Shown piece by piece: positions 44,359 through 53,151 of a stretch of DNA of 64,000 nucleotides; the first letter of the stretch is position 1; every line of letters starts with the position of its first letter. The DNA lies in assembly GCF_028281305.1 (NCBI RefSeq), contig NZ_JANQKD010000003.1, forward strand, positions 1-64,000. Reading direction: 5' to 3'. This DNA is from Pelagibius sp. (GTDB lineage Bacteria; Pseudomonadota; Alphaproteobacteria; Kiloniellales; Kiloniellaceae). The notes below the pieces were generated by a model. That model saw only the letters and a program-made list of their open reading frames with translations, did not search any database and was not told the origin of the DNA. The position numbers and the translations under genes are program-made.

Positions 44359-45891
44359 ATGGCCGCCTCTCGGGACCTTGTCATCGGGATCGACTCCTCG
44401 ACGCAAAGCACCAAGGCAATCGCCTGGACCCGCGAGGGAGAGGCCCTGGCCGAGGGACGGGCGCCGCTGGCGTTGTCCAACCCCCAGCTCTATCACTTCG
44501 AGCAGGACAGCGAGGATTGGTGGCGGGCCTGCGTCACGTCCCTCAAGGACCTGCTGTCCAAGGTCGACGCCGCGCGGATCGCCGCCCTCGCCATCTCAAA
44601 CCAACGCGAGACTTTTGTCCCGCTCGACGAAGCGGGTGCGGCCCTGCGCCCCGGCATTCTCTGGCTGGACGAGCGGGCGCGCCAGGAGGTCGAGGATCTG
44701 AGCGCCGAGCTCGGCGCCGAAACGATCCACCGCATCACGGGGCGCTTCCCTGACATCACGCCTTGCGTTTACAGCTATCTCTGGATCAAACGGCACGAAC
44801 CCGAGGTCTTCGCCCGCACCGCCTGCTTCGCGGACGTGCAGGCCTTTCTGGTCCAACGCCTCTGCGGCGCCCTCAAGACCGGATGGATTTCCGCCGATCC
44901 CATGGGTCTGTTCGATCTCGTGGAAAAGCGCTGGTCGCCGGAGATCCTGACCGCGCTGGGCCTGCGCGAAGACCAGATGGTACCGGCCTTTGCGCCGGGC
45001 ACGGCCCTTGGGGAGGTGACCGAAGAGGCCGCGGCGGCAACCGGCCTCAGAAGCGGAACACCGATCTTTGCCGCGGGCGGCGATGGCCAGCTTGCCGGGC
45101 TCGGCACAAACTGCACGACGCCGGCCCGCGCCTACATCAATCTGGGCACCGCTGTGGTTTCCGGCGTCTGGTCCCCCTCCTATGCCTACGACCGGGCATG
45201 GCGGACGGAGATTGCCGCCCAGGGCGAAGGCTACATTCTGGAGAACTGCCTGCGCTCCGGCGCCTTCCTCATCAACTGGTTCGTCGACCGTTTCACCCCG
45301 CAGGGGCGCAGCGACCCCAACGTCTTCGCAGACTTGGAAGACGCCGCAGCGGCGATCCCACGCGGCTGCGAGGGTCTCATGGCCCTGCCCTACTGGTCCG
45401 GTGTCATGGACCCGCATTGGGACACGGCTGCGCGCGGCTGCCTCATCGGCTTCGGCGGAGGGCACGGAGCGGCACACGTCTATCGCGCCCTTCTGGAGGG
45501 CATGACCCTGGATCAGGTCATGCGCACCCGCCTGATGGAGGCAAGTGCCGATCTCGACGTGACCGAGTATCTGGCGATCGGCGGTGGCGCAGCGAGCCCG
45601 TTGTGGCGTCAGATGCTGGCCGATGCCTCGGGAAAAACCGTGCGGATCTCCGATACCGTGGAGGCCTCCGCGCTGGGTGCCGGCATGATCGCGGCCACCG
45701 GCGTCGGGTGGTACGGCTCCATCGTCGAGGCCGCCGATGCTATGGCCGGGGAGACAACGGCCGTCGAACCGAACGAGGATCACCGGGGAGACTACGAGGA
45801 GCTGCTGGAGATCTACAGCGGGCTCTACGACGCAACCGCCGCGACCAGCCGGAAGCTGGTCGCCTTTGCTTCACGGGGAACTGTTGAATGA
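44359..45891 (+). CDS. FGGY-family carbohydrate/polyol kinase (xylulokinase-like)
   Basis: The 510-residue kinase starts LVIGIDSSTQSTKAIAW (phosphate-1 motif with DSSTQSTK), then AISNQRETFVPLDEAG. The C-terminal ATP-binding part reads EYLAIGGGAASPLWRQMLAD. It phosphorylates a sugar or polyol with ATP. The SNQRE motif is close to glycerol/xylulose kinases. Its ATGA overlap with the next gene suggests stepwise action with that dehydrogenase. The substrate is not determined by these motifs. Confidence 0.9.
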   Translation: MAASRDLVIGIDSSTQSTKAIAWTREGEALAEGRAPLALSNPQLYHFEQDSEDWWRACVTSLKDLLSKVDAARIAALAISNQRETFVPLDEAGAALRPGILWLDERARQEVEDLSAELGAETIHRITGRFPDITPCVYSYLWIKRHEPEVFARTACFADVQAFLVQRLCGALKTGWISADPMGLFDLVEKRWSPEILTALGLREDQMVPAFAPGTALGEVTEEAAAATGLRSGTPIFAAGGDGQLAGLGTNCTTPARAYINLGTAVVSGVWSPSYAYDRAWRTEIAAQGEGYILENCLRSGAFLINWFVDRFTPQGRSDPNVFADLEDAAAAIPRGCEGLMALPYWSGVMDPHWDTAARGCLIGFGGGHGAAHVYRALLEGMTLDQVMRTRLMEASADLDVTEYLAIGGGAASPLWRQMLADASGKTVRISDTVEASALGAGMIAATGVGWYGSIVEAADAMAGETTAVEPNEDHRGDYEELLEIYSGLYDATAATSRKLVAFASRGTVE

Positions 45892-47219
45892 CGGCAACCA
45901 GCATCCATCACGCCAAGTCCTACGGCGGCGTTATCGACCAGCTTGTGGCGGGGGAGTGGATCGACCCGACAATCGGCGCGCCGGTCAAGCTGCCGATCGA
46001 CAGCATCGTGATCGAGTCCAGCCTCGACGGCCACGAGGCCGACCTGATCGCCGCCCTGCATCCCAAGCGTCCCCTGCTTGTGGTCTGCGACGAGAACACC
46101 CGCGACGTCCTGGGCAAGCGGGTCTACGACGCCCTGCAGCCCCTCGGCCAGGTCGACGAGTACATCTGGGCCAACCCGCGCTGCAGCGAGGAAGGCGTGG
46201 CCGAGCTGATGGCCGAAACCCGCGGCTACGAAACCCTGATCGCCGTCGGCTCCGGCACCGTCAGCGACAGCGTGAAGTATGCCACCTTCCAGGATGGCCG
46301 CGACTACTCGGTCTTCCCCACCTCGCCGATGAACGCCTATTCGACGCCGACCGCCTCGGTCACCTCGTCGGGCATGAAGAAGTCCATCACCTGCCACTCG
46401 GCGCGCGGCATCTTCATCGACATGGAGGTGTTGGCACACTGCCCGAAGCGCCTGGTGCGCGCCGCTTTCGCCGATGTCATCTGCCGCACCACCGCCCAGG
46501 TCGACTGGCTGATGTCGAACCTGCTTTTCGACACCACCTATTCGCCCTCGCCGTATATCTTGCTGGCCTACGACGAGGACGGCATGCTCGATCATGCCGG
46601 CGAGCTGACCTCCGGCAACCTCGACTACCTGGCCATGCTGACTCGCATCTCCACAATCATGGGCTTGGGCACGACATTTACGGGCACCACCCACTCCGGC
46701 AGCATGGCCGAGCACATGATCTCCCACTGCATCGACATGTTCGCCGGAGAGGCACACCCCGGAACCTCCCACGGCGAACAGGTCGGCGTCACCACCCTCA
46801 CCCTCTCCGCGCTTCAGAACCAGATTCTCGGCGCCGACAGCCCGCCGGAGGTTGCCCCGACGGTCATCCCGGAAGACGAACTGGCTGCGCGCTACGGATC
46901 GGAGATGGCCGGCATCATGGTCGAGCAGACCCGCAAGAAGGCGATCGATGGGGCCACAGCGGATCGCATCAACGAGCGCTTTGCGCGGAATTGGGACGGC
47001 TTCGTCGAACCCCTGCGCCAGGTCATGCTGCCGCTGCAACGCCTGCAGACCGCCATGGCAGCAGCGGGCTGTCAGCAGACACCGGAGGACCTGGGCCTGG
47101 ATCCCGCCTTCTACCGGCAGATCCTGGCGGACGGCCGCTTCACGCGAGACCGCTTCACGGCGCTCGACCTTGCGGGGGACAGCAGGCTCCTTGAGCCCTT
47201 TGTCGCAGCGCATCCGTGA
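45888..47219 (+). CDS. Glycerol-1-phosphate dehydrogenase-like enzyme (AraM/EgsA family)
   Basis: The 443-residue protein has LIAVGSGTVSDSVKYATFQD (GSGT cofactor loop with Asp), PTSPMNAYSTPTASVTSSGM and the metal ligands in THSGSMAEHMISHCID and PGTSHGEQVGVTTL. This is the family of NAD(P)-dependent sn-glycerol-1-phosphate dehydrogenases such as AraM. It would oxidise a polyol phosphate to a keto-phosphate, or reduce the reverse. It overlaps the kinase gene by 4 bases and so probably uses that kinase's product, which may be larger than glycerol phosphate. Confidence 0.85.
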   Translation: MTATSIHHAKSYGGVIDQLVAGEWIDPTIGAPVKLPIDSIVIESSLDGHEADLIAALHPKRPLLVVCDENTRDVLGKRVYDALQPLGQVDEYIWANPRCSEEGVAELMAETRGYETLIAVGSGTVSDSVKYATFQDGRDYSVFPTSPMNAYSTPTASVTSSGMKKSITCHSARGIFIDMEVLAHCPKRLVRAAFADVICRTTAQVDWLMSNLLFDTTYSPSPYILLAYDEDGMLDHAGELTSGNLDYLAMLTRISTIMGLGTTFTGTTHSGSMAEHMISHCIDMFAGEAHPGTSHGEQVGVTTLTLSALQNQILGADSPPEVAPTVIPEDELAARYGSEMAGIMVEQTRKKAIDGATADRINERFARNWDGFVEPLRQVMLPLQRLQTAMAAAGCQQTPEDLGLDPAFYRQILADGRFTRDRFTALDLAGDSRLLEPFVAAHP

Positions 47220-47249
47220 AGGCAGACCGGGGGAAAACGAAAGAAGACT

Positions 47250-48317
47250 ATGGCATCGGTTGAGTACGAGAACGTCGGCAAGAGTTTCGGCCCGGTCCGG
47301 GTGATGGAGAACATCTCCTTCACCATCGCCGACCACCGTTTCGTCGTCCTGCTCGGGCCCTCAGGCTGCGGCAAGACCACGTTGCTGCGCATGACCGCCG
47401 GCTTGGAGAGCATCGCTGAGGGAGAAATTCGCATCGGCGGCGAACGCATGAACCAGGTGCATCCGCGCGACCGCGATATCGCCATGGTGTTCCAGAACTA
47501 CGCGCTCTACCCGACGCTCAAGGTCTACGACAACATCGCCTTCAGCCTGCAGGTGCGCAAGCACTCGAAGGTGGAAATCCGCAAGCAGGTCGAATGGGCG
47601 GCGGAGCTGCTGAACCTCAGCCCATACCTCGACCGTTATCCCAAGGAACTCTCCGGCGGCCAGCGCCAGCGGGTCGCCATGGGGCGGGCTCTCGTGCGCC
47701 ATCCACAGGTTTTCCTCTTCGACGAACCCCTGTCGAACCTCGACGCCAAGCTGCGCGGCCAAATGCGCTACGAGATCCGCCGTCTGCACGACCGCCTGCA
47801 GACGACGACGATTTACGTGACCCACGACCAGATCGAGGCCATGACCATGGCCGACGACATCGTGGTGATGCGTGACGGCAACATCGAGCAGATCGGAACG
47901 CCGGAGGAAATCTACGACCGCCCGGCCAACTGTTTCGTGGCGGATTTTATCGGCTCGCCGTCGATCAACTTCCTGAGGGGCGAAGTGCGGGGCGACGGCG
48001 GGGTCCCGGCCTTCCAGTCCGGCAGCGTCGCCCTGCCGCTGCCCGCCAACAACGCTGCGGCCCCTGGCCAAGCGGTGATCTGCGGTATCCGGCCTGTGGA
48101 CGTCTCCGTCGCCGCCGAGGGCGATGTGCGGGCCGAAGTGGTTCTGGTGGAAAGCACCGGTGCCGAGTCGCACGTTCTGCTGTCGGTCGACGGGCAGGAA
48201 CTGCGCGCCGTGGTGCAGGGCCGCTACCGCGCCAAGCCCGGCGAGGTCTGCGCCCTCAAGATCAATCCGGCGGCCCTGCATCTCTTCGATGCCACAAACG
48301 AACAGCGGATCGGCTGA
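47250..48317 (+). CDS. ABC transporter ATP-binding protein (CUT1, MalK-like)
   Basis: The 355-residue ATPase shows GPSGCGKTTLLRM (Walker A), [16 protein letters not shown] (signature), [12 protein letters not shown] (Walker B) and VTHDQIEAMTMAD. The C-terminal regulatory domain (about 240-355) includes GIRPVDVSVAAEGD. It powers the two permeases at the front of the operon. It is embedded between the dehydrogenase genes, and the next ATG overlaps its stop by one base. Confidence 0.93.
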   Translation: MASVEYENVGKSFGPVRVMENISFTIADHRFVVLLGPSGCGKTTLLRMTAGLESIAEGEIRIGGERMNQVHPRDRDIAMVFQNYALYPTLKVYDNIAFSLQVRKHSKVEIRKQVEWAAELLNLSPYLDRYPKELSGGQRQRVAMGRALVRHPQVFLFDEPLSNLDAKLRGQMRYEIRRLHDRLQTTTIYVTHDQIEAMTMADDIVVMRDGNIEQIGTPEEIYDRPANCFVADFIGSPSINFLRGEVRGDGGVPAFQSGSVALPLPANNAAAPGQAVICGIRPVDVSVAAEGDVRAEVVLVESTGAESHVLLSVDGQELRAVVQGRYRAKPGEVCALKINPAALHLFDATNEQRIG

Positions 48318-49375
48318 TGGCGCGGGTTCTCATCCTCGGTGCGGGTGTGATGGGCAGCGCCATTGCCGTGCCCGCACTGGACAACGGGCACCAGGTGACC
48401 CTGGTCGGGACCCATCTCGACGGCGGGATCATCGAGGCTTTGAAAAACGACCACAACGGGCACCCGAAGCTGAAGGCGCCGTTACCGCCCTCCGTTCAAC
48501 CGCTGGAGATCGAGGCCCTCAACGAAGATCACCTGCGCGAAGCCGACGTTGTCATTCTCGGAGTCTCAAGCCCCGGCATCGATTGGGCAACGGAGAAGCT
48601 GCGCCAGCACATGACCGCACCGCGGCCCCTGGCGCTTGTGACCAAGGGCCTCCAGCCCTGGAACGGCGGCTTGCGCTCCTTTGCTGCCGGGCTTGCCGAA
48701 GCGCTGGCCGGCAGCGGGATGACGCCGGACATGGTGGTCGGCATCGGCGGCCCCTGCATCGCCAAGGAACTGGCGGACCGGCAACCGACCGCCGTCGTCT
48801 ACGCCGGACTGGACCGCGAAGTCCTCGAAGGGCTGCGCGGTATGATGCAGACGGACTACTACAGGGTTGCCCTCAGCGACGATCTGGAGGGCGTCGAGGT
48901 CTGCGCCGCCCTGAAGAACTTTCTCGCCATTGCCGTCAGCGCCATGTGGACCCGCTATCCGGAGGTCAACCCCCAGCCCGCAAAGCCCAAGGCGATGAAC
49001 CCGGCCGCCGCCGCCTTTGCGCAGGCGGTGCAGGAAATGGCGGCCCTGACGCGCTGGTTCGGCGGACAGCCCCAGACGGCCTACGGGCTGGCCGGGCTCG
49101 GCGACCTGAATGTCACCGTCGGCGGGGGCCGCAACAGCCGCCTGGGATTTCACCTGGGCGAGGACATGACCTTGGAGGAGGCCCTCGGTGGCCCGCTCGC
49201 CGGGGAAACGGTCGAAGGGGCCGATACGGCGCTGGTCCTCGCCGCCCCTCTGGAGAAAGCCTTTGCGGAGGGGCAGCTCGATCCCTTGGACTACCCGCTG
49301 ACCCGTACACTGATTGCGACCATCCGCGACGGCGGGCCGCTGTCCCTGGACTTCACAGCCATCCGCTTCGCATGA
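48317..49375 (+). CDS. NAD(P)-dependent glycerol-3-phosphate dehydrogenase-like (GpsA family)
   Basis: The 352-residue protein has a Rossmann start, VLILGAGVMGSAIAVPALDN. VEVCAALKNFLAIAVSAMW holds the catalytic Lys, and YGLAGLGDLNVTVGGGRNSR has the substrate-phosphate loop of GpsA. In biosynthetic GpsA the loop reads GDLxLT; here NVTV replaces it, hinting at another polyol phosphate. Its place inside a catabolic operon and next to RpiB argues for a catabolic role. Start and stop codons of the neighbours overlap. Confidence 0.87.
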   Translation: MARVLILGAGVMGSAIAVPALDNGHQVTLVGTHLDGGIIEALKNDHNGHPKLKAPLPPSVQPLEIEALNEDHLREADVVILGVSSPGIDWATEKLRQHMTAPRPLALVTKGLQPWNGGLRSFAAGLAEALAGSGMTPDMVVGIGGPCIAKELADRQPTAVVYAGLDREVLEGLRGMMQTDYYRVALSDDLEGVEVCAALKNFLAIAVSAMWTRYPEVNPQPAKPKAMNPAAAAFAQAVQEMAALTRWFGGQPQTAYGLAGLGDLNVTVGGGRNSRLGFHLGEDMTLEEALGGPLAGETVEGADTALVLAAPLEKAFAEGQLDPLDYPLTRTLIATIRDGGPLSLDFTAIRFA

Positions 49376-49399
49376 CGCCCTGCCTGGAAAGGAAGATCG

Positions 49400-49861
49400 A
49401 TGACGACCGCCAAAAGCCTTGCAAAGAGCGTCGGCCTTGGATGCGACCATCTGGGCCTGGACCTGAAGAACGCGCTGAAGACCCACCTGGAGTCCCAAGG
49501 GCTCCAGGTCACGGATGTCGGCGTCGACAGTGAGGACCCCGTCGACTACCCGGACATCGGTGCCGCGCTGGCGCGCCGCCTCGCAGACGGCGAGTTCGAG
49601 CGGGGCATCCTGGTCTGCGGCACAGGCGCCGGCATGGCGATCGCGGCCAACAAAGTGCCGGGTGTCCGCGCGGTCTGCGTGATGGACCCCTACACGGCCG
49701 AGCGCGCCATCGCCTCCAACAACGCCCAGGTGATCACCTTCGGGGCTCAGATCATTGGAACCTCCGTCGCACGGATGCTGACCGACATCTATCTCAGCAA
49801 CGAGTTCCAGGGCGGTCGTTCGGCCCCCAAGGTGGCAAAGCTCGAAGCCCTCGATCGCTAG
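49400..49861 (+). CDS. RpiB/LacAB-family sugar-phosphate isomerase
   Basis: The 153-residue protein has VGLGCDHLGLDLKNALKTHL (His and phosphate site), GILVCGTGAGMAIAANKVPG (catalytic Cys in CGTG) and NNAQVITFGAQIIG, all RpiB hallmarks. It interconverts aldose and ketose phosphates of C4-C6 size. The family includes ribose-5-phosphate and erythrulose/erythrose-4-phosphate isomerases. It should act after the dehydrogenases of the operon and deliver a pentose- or tetrose-phosphate to central metabolism. Confidence 0.92.
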   Translation: MTTAKSLAKSVGLGCDHLGLDLKNALKTHLESQGLQVTDVGVDSEDPVDYPDIGAALARRLADGEFERGILVCGTGAGMAIAANKVPGVRAVCVMDPYTAERAIASNNAQVITFGAQIIGTSVARMLTDIYLSNEFQGGRSAPKVAKLEALDR

Positions 49862-49871
49862 GCATTCGCCG

Positions 49872-51182
49872 GTGTCAGACGGCGCGCGCTACCTCGGCAT
49901 CGATCTGGGCACCAGCGGAGTCCGCGTGGTCCTGACCGACGATCGCGACCGGATCCTCACTCAGCTTCAGGCCCCACTGCCCCAGCCCGACCAGCATGAA
50001 GGCAGCGTGAGGCAAGACCCCGCCCTCTGGTGGCGGGCCGTCGATGACCTGCTGGAGCGGCTCGGCACCGAAGCGGACTTGGCAAGGGTTGCTGCCCTCG
50101 CGGTCGACGGGACCTCCGGCACCATCCTGCTCTGCGACGCGGCCGGCGATCCGCTGGCCCCGGCCCGAATGTACAACGACCGCAGCGCCGTTGACGCGGG
50201 CCGCCGCATTGACGCCGTGGCGCCGGACGCCAGTATGGCGCGGGGCACCGGCGGTGCTCTGGCGCGGCTGCTGGGCCTCCTGGAGGAGACAGGAGCGGAG
50301 CAACCCCGCTTCGCCCTTCACCAGGCTGACTGGATTGCCGGCAGGCTGACCGGCCGCTACGGCCAGAGCGACTTCAACAACTGCCTGAAGCTCGGCTTTG
50401 ATGCCGTGGCGCAGACTTGGCCCGCCTGGATGGCCGAGTTGGACTTCGATCTCTCGCTCTTGCCCCAGGTGGAAGCCGCCGGGCAGCCGCTTGCGTCCTT
50501 GCGCCCGAACCTCGCGCAGCGTTACGGCCTTCCTGCCGGCTGCCTGGTCGTCCGCGGGACCACCGACGGCAATGCCGCCTTTCTGGCCGCCGGCAGCTTC
50601 GAGCCAGGCTTGGCGGTCACCTCGCTGGGCAGCACTCTGACCGTGAAGCTGGTGTCCGCCGATCCTGTCTTCGCACCCGAGTTCGGTGTCTACAGCCATC
50701 GTCTGCTGGGTCACTGGCTGGCCGGCGGCGCCAGCAACACAGGCGGCGCCGCCATCGCCCAGCACTTCTCCGTTGAAGCGCTTGAGCACCTGACGCCGCG
50801 GCTGCGCCCGGAGGTGCCCACCGGGCTTTCCTACTATCCGCTTCCGGCCCCGGGGGAGCGCTTCCCTCTTGCGGACCCGGAGATGCAGCCCCTGGTCTCG
50901 CCCCGCCCCGAAGACGATGCTGTCTTCCTGCAGGGGCTTCTTGAGGGCGTGGCGCAGATCGAGCAGGAAGCCTATGCGCTCCTGGCGAGCCTGGGCGCAA
51001 CGCCGGTCACCCGTGTCCTGACCGTCGGCGGCGGTGCCGCCAACGAAGCCTGGACCCGGATCCGTGAGCGTGTGATGGGCGTGCCGGTCGATACCGCCAC
51101 GCAGACCGAGGCTGCCTACGGAACCGCGCGCCTCGCCCGGCTGGGATTCGAAGCGAAGCAGGCTGCCCCCGACTTCAGTTGA
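49872..51182 (+). CDS. Short FGGY kinase (D-ribulokinase-like)
   Basis: The 436-residue kinase starts [18 protein letters not shown]. It has [16 protein letters not shown] and ARMYNDRSA, the DGTSGT...MYND pair of the short plant/cyanobacterial D-ribulose kinase branch, and [14 protein letters not shown] and [16 protein letters not shown] in the ATP half. It starts at a GTG 11 bases after rpiB. The operon thus has two kinases of different branches, suggesting two entry substrates (a polyol and a free ketose). Its last 8 bases overlap the convergent phosphodiesterase gene. Confidence 0.85.
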   Translation: MSDGARYLGIDLGTSGVRVVLTDDRDRILTQLQAPLPQPDQHEGSVRQDPALWWRAVDDLLERLGTEADLARVAALAVDGTSGTILLCDAAGDPLAPARMYNDRSAVDAGRRIDAVAPDASMARGTGGALARLLGLLEETGAEQPRFALHQADWIAGRLTGRYGQSDFNNCLKLGFDAVAQTWPAWMAELDFDLSLLPQVEAAGQPLASLRPNLAQRYGLPAGCLVVRGTTDGNAAFLAAGSFEPGLAVTSLGSTLTVKLVSADPVFAPEFGVYSHRLLGHWLAGGASNTGGAAIAQHFSVEALEHLTPRLRPEVPTGLSYYPLPAPGERFPLADPEMQPLVSPRPEDDAVFLQGLLEGVAQIEQEAYALLASLGATPVTRVLTVGGGAANEAWTRIRERVMGVPVDTATQTEAAYGTARLARLGFEAKQAAPDFS

Positions 51183-52389
51183 GATCCATGCAGTTCGCGT
51201 AGTAGGTGACAGTCGCTGGCCAGTCCGAGAAGACCCCGACGATACCGACGTCTTGCGCCAGCACGTGCAGCAGTTCGAACATGACCCCGTCGGAGGTGGT
51301 CGCATCCTTGATCGACTGGTAATACCAGCCTCCGCCGCCGCCAAGCGGCCCGGATCGCTCAAGCGTCCAGGTGATCAGGTTTAAGCCGGCCGCACGGGCT
51401 TCCCTTGCGTAGGCGGAAGGAACGATCTCACCCTCCGCAAGCGTCACCAGCATCCACGTCGGCGGAGCGAGGTAGTTCACCCCCATATCCTTCAGCGCCT
51501 GCATGCTTGGCTCGAATGTCTCCGGCTTCATCGGATCAAAGCCCTCGACGTTGTAGCGGCTATCCAGATAGACCGCCTGCTTGCCGAATTCCGGCTCGTT
51601 CTCGATCCAGTAGAGGACGTCGTTGAGGTTGAACGACTGGGCCCAGACGTCCTCGGGCGGAACGCCGGCGGCTTTGTACTCGTCGATCAGCTTCTGGGCA
51701 TAGTCTTCCTGGGAGAAGCCGTCGAACGGCATCGCGACGGCGGGTGCTTTCAGCTCCGGCGTAAACTTGGCGCCCAGCGTGCGAAACAGATCGATGGACT
51801 CCGCATGGGTCATCAGGGTCCCGGTGCTCGCGGCATAGAGATCGGTGCGCCAGTCCGCAGTGCCGCCCATGTAGGCTTCGACGGTCTGCGCCGTCTTGTC
51901 TGCCGCATCCATCTTCCCGACGAGCGTTCTGAATTCGGCCAGGGTGATATCGCTCGCCCGGCATTCGGCGCTGGCGTCGGCACCGTTCGCAGCCGGCGCA
52001 AAGCCTGCCGTGCATTTGGGTGCCAGAGGGGACGAGAGAATGTTGGTGGTCGTATGAAGGTCGTCCTGCGCATGGCGGCAGACCAGCTCTTTGTCTTTCG
52101 TGAAGGTAACATCGCACTCCAGAATCCCGGCCCCCATGCGTGCCGCCGCCACGTTGGACTCGACCGTATGCTCCGGGAACATCAGCGGTGCGCCGCGGTG
52201 GCCGATGGAGAAGAGCTTGCGCTCAAAGTCTCGCTCGGCGCAGGACAGCAGCTTCGACTTCAGAACGCTGTCGTCCATCTGGTCGATCAGGAAAAAGGGG
52301 CGCGGCCCCAACTGGACCGTCTCGGCCTGCGCAGCGCTCACCGCCGCGGCGGTGCCCAGCACCAGGCATGTCACCTTCAACGCTTTCAT
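51175..52389 (-). CDS. Periplasmic glycerophosphodiester phosphodiesterase family protein
   Basis: The 404-residue protein has a signal peptide ([19 protein letters not shown]) and a GDPD TIM barrel: [20 protein letters not shown] (catalytic HR, E) and [20 protein letters not shown] (ExD, H). It is longer than GlpQ because of inserts around 130-170. It would cleave glycerophosphodiesters to glycerol-3-phosphate outside the inner membrane. The ATG at 52389 has GGAGG 6 bases upstream; the track start at 53049 runs over another gene. It ends overlapping the kinase gene. A link to that operon's glycerol-phosphate-like enzymes is possible. Confidence 0.9.
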   Translation of the reverse strand: MKALKVTCLVLGTAAAVSAAQAETVQLGPRPFFLIDQMDDSVLKSKLLSCAERDFERKLFSIGHRGAPLMFPEHTVESNVAAARMGAGILECDVTFTKDKELVCRHAQDDLHTTTNILSSPLAPKCTAGFAPAANGADASAECRASDITLAEFRTLVGKMDAADKTAQTVEAYMGGTADWRTDLYAASTGTLMTHAESIDLFRTLGAKFTPELKAPAVAMPFDGFSQEDYAQKLIDEYKAAGVPPEDVWAQSFNLNDVLYWIENEPEFGKQAVYLDSRYNVEGFDPMKPETFEPSMQALKDMGVNYLAPPTWMLVTLAEGEIVPSAYAREARAAGLNLITWTLERSGPLGGGGGWYYQSIKDATTSDGVMFELLHVLAQDVGIVGVFSDWPATVTYYANCMDLN

Positions 52390-52677
52390 ATGCAGCCTCC
52401 ATCTTCCCGTATTCAACAGGGCGCCAGTGGCGCAGGGAAGCATGAATTGCCGATGACGCTCGGATGACAGGGGCGTGAATTCGGGGCGCGCCAAGCTCCT
52501 CATTGGTTCGCAAACCAACAACTGTCCGCTCTTTGCAGTCATTGTTGCGCCAATAGGCAGTGTTCCGGCCGTTGCCGACAGGTTGCTTTTTTTCCTATAA
52601 TCTTCGCCGCTGACGTCATCGTTCCATCCGGTGATGACGGCACGCTGGGAGGCGGGCAACTCTGCTTGGGGGGAGCG

Positions 52678-53148
52678 ATGTGCGGTGGACAGGCGACGGG
52701 AATCGACGACCCGGAGTTGATCGAACTCCTGGGCTACTGGCAGAGCTTGAAAGTCGACGGACGGCTCCCGCCGCGCAGGGCGCTCGACCCGGCGGCCCTG
52801 CCGGCTGAAATCGTGCCGCATCTGTTCATGTACGACGTCGAGCGCGAGCCGTTGGACTATCGCATGCGCCTTGCCGGATCGATGCTCTGCGCGACGGTCG
52901 GGTTCGAAATGCGCGGCAAGACCTTCGATGAGATTCATCCACCGGATCGGGCCGCCGAGATCCGGCAGGAATTCGATACGGTGGTCCACAGCGGTCAGCC
53001 CCACTACGTAAAGCGCTCGGCGCAGTGGTTGCCCGACGGATTGCTGCACTATCGCCGCTTGCTGCTTCCTTTCGCCGAAGACGGCGTGACGGTGGACAGC
53101 CTCGGTGGCGCCTCGATGTTCGACCTGCCGGATCGGCCGCTGTTTTAG
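52678..53148 (+). CDS. PAS_5-type domain protein
   Basis: The 156-residue protein consists of one PAS-like domain of the family frequent in Rhodospirillales: [38 protein letters not shown] and [21 protein letters not shown] use the ATG at 52678 with GGGGGGAG just upstream; the track start is a TTG. It has no output domain, so it may sense or bind a ligand or partner. It is divergent from the phosphodiesterase gene and convergent with the radical SAM gene. The function is unknown. Confidence 0.82.
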   Translation: MCGGQATGIDDPELIELLGYWQSLKVDGRLPPRRALDPAALPAEIVPHLFMYDVEREPLDYRMRLAGSMLCATVGFEMRGKTFDEIHPPDRAAEIRQEFDTVVHSGQPHYVKRSAQWLPDGLLHYRRLLLPFAEDGVTVDSLGGASMFDLPDRPLF

Positions 53149-53151
53149 AGC

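Noticed and set aside
42829-44496. 555-residue ORF antisense to the Tat-type binding protein
   Set aside because: It is a shadow of a highly biased sense gene and crosses a terminator.
52390-53049. N-terminal extension of the phosphodiesterase
   Set aside because: It overlaps the PAS_5 gene on the other strand and precedes a clear signal peptide with its own ribosome site.
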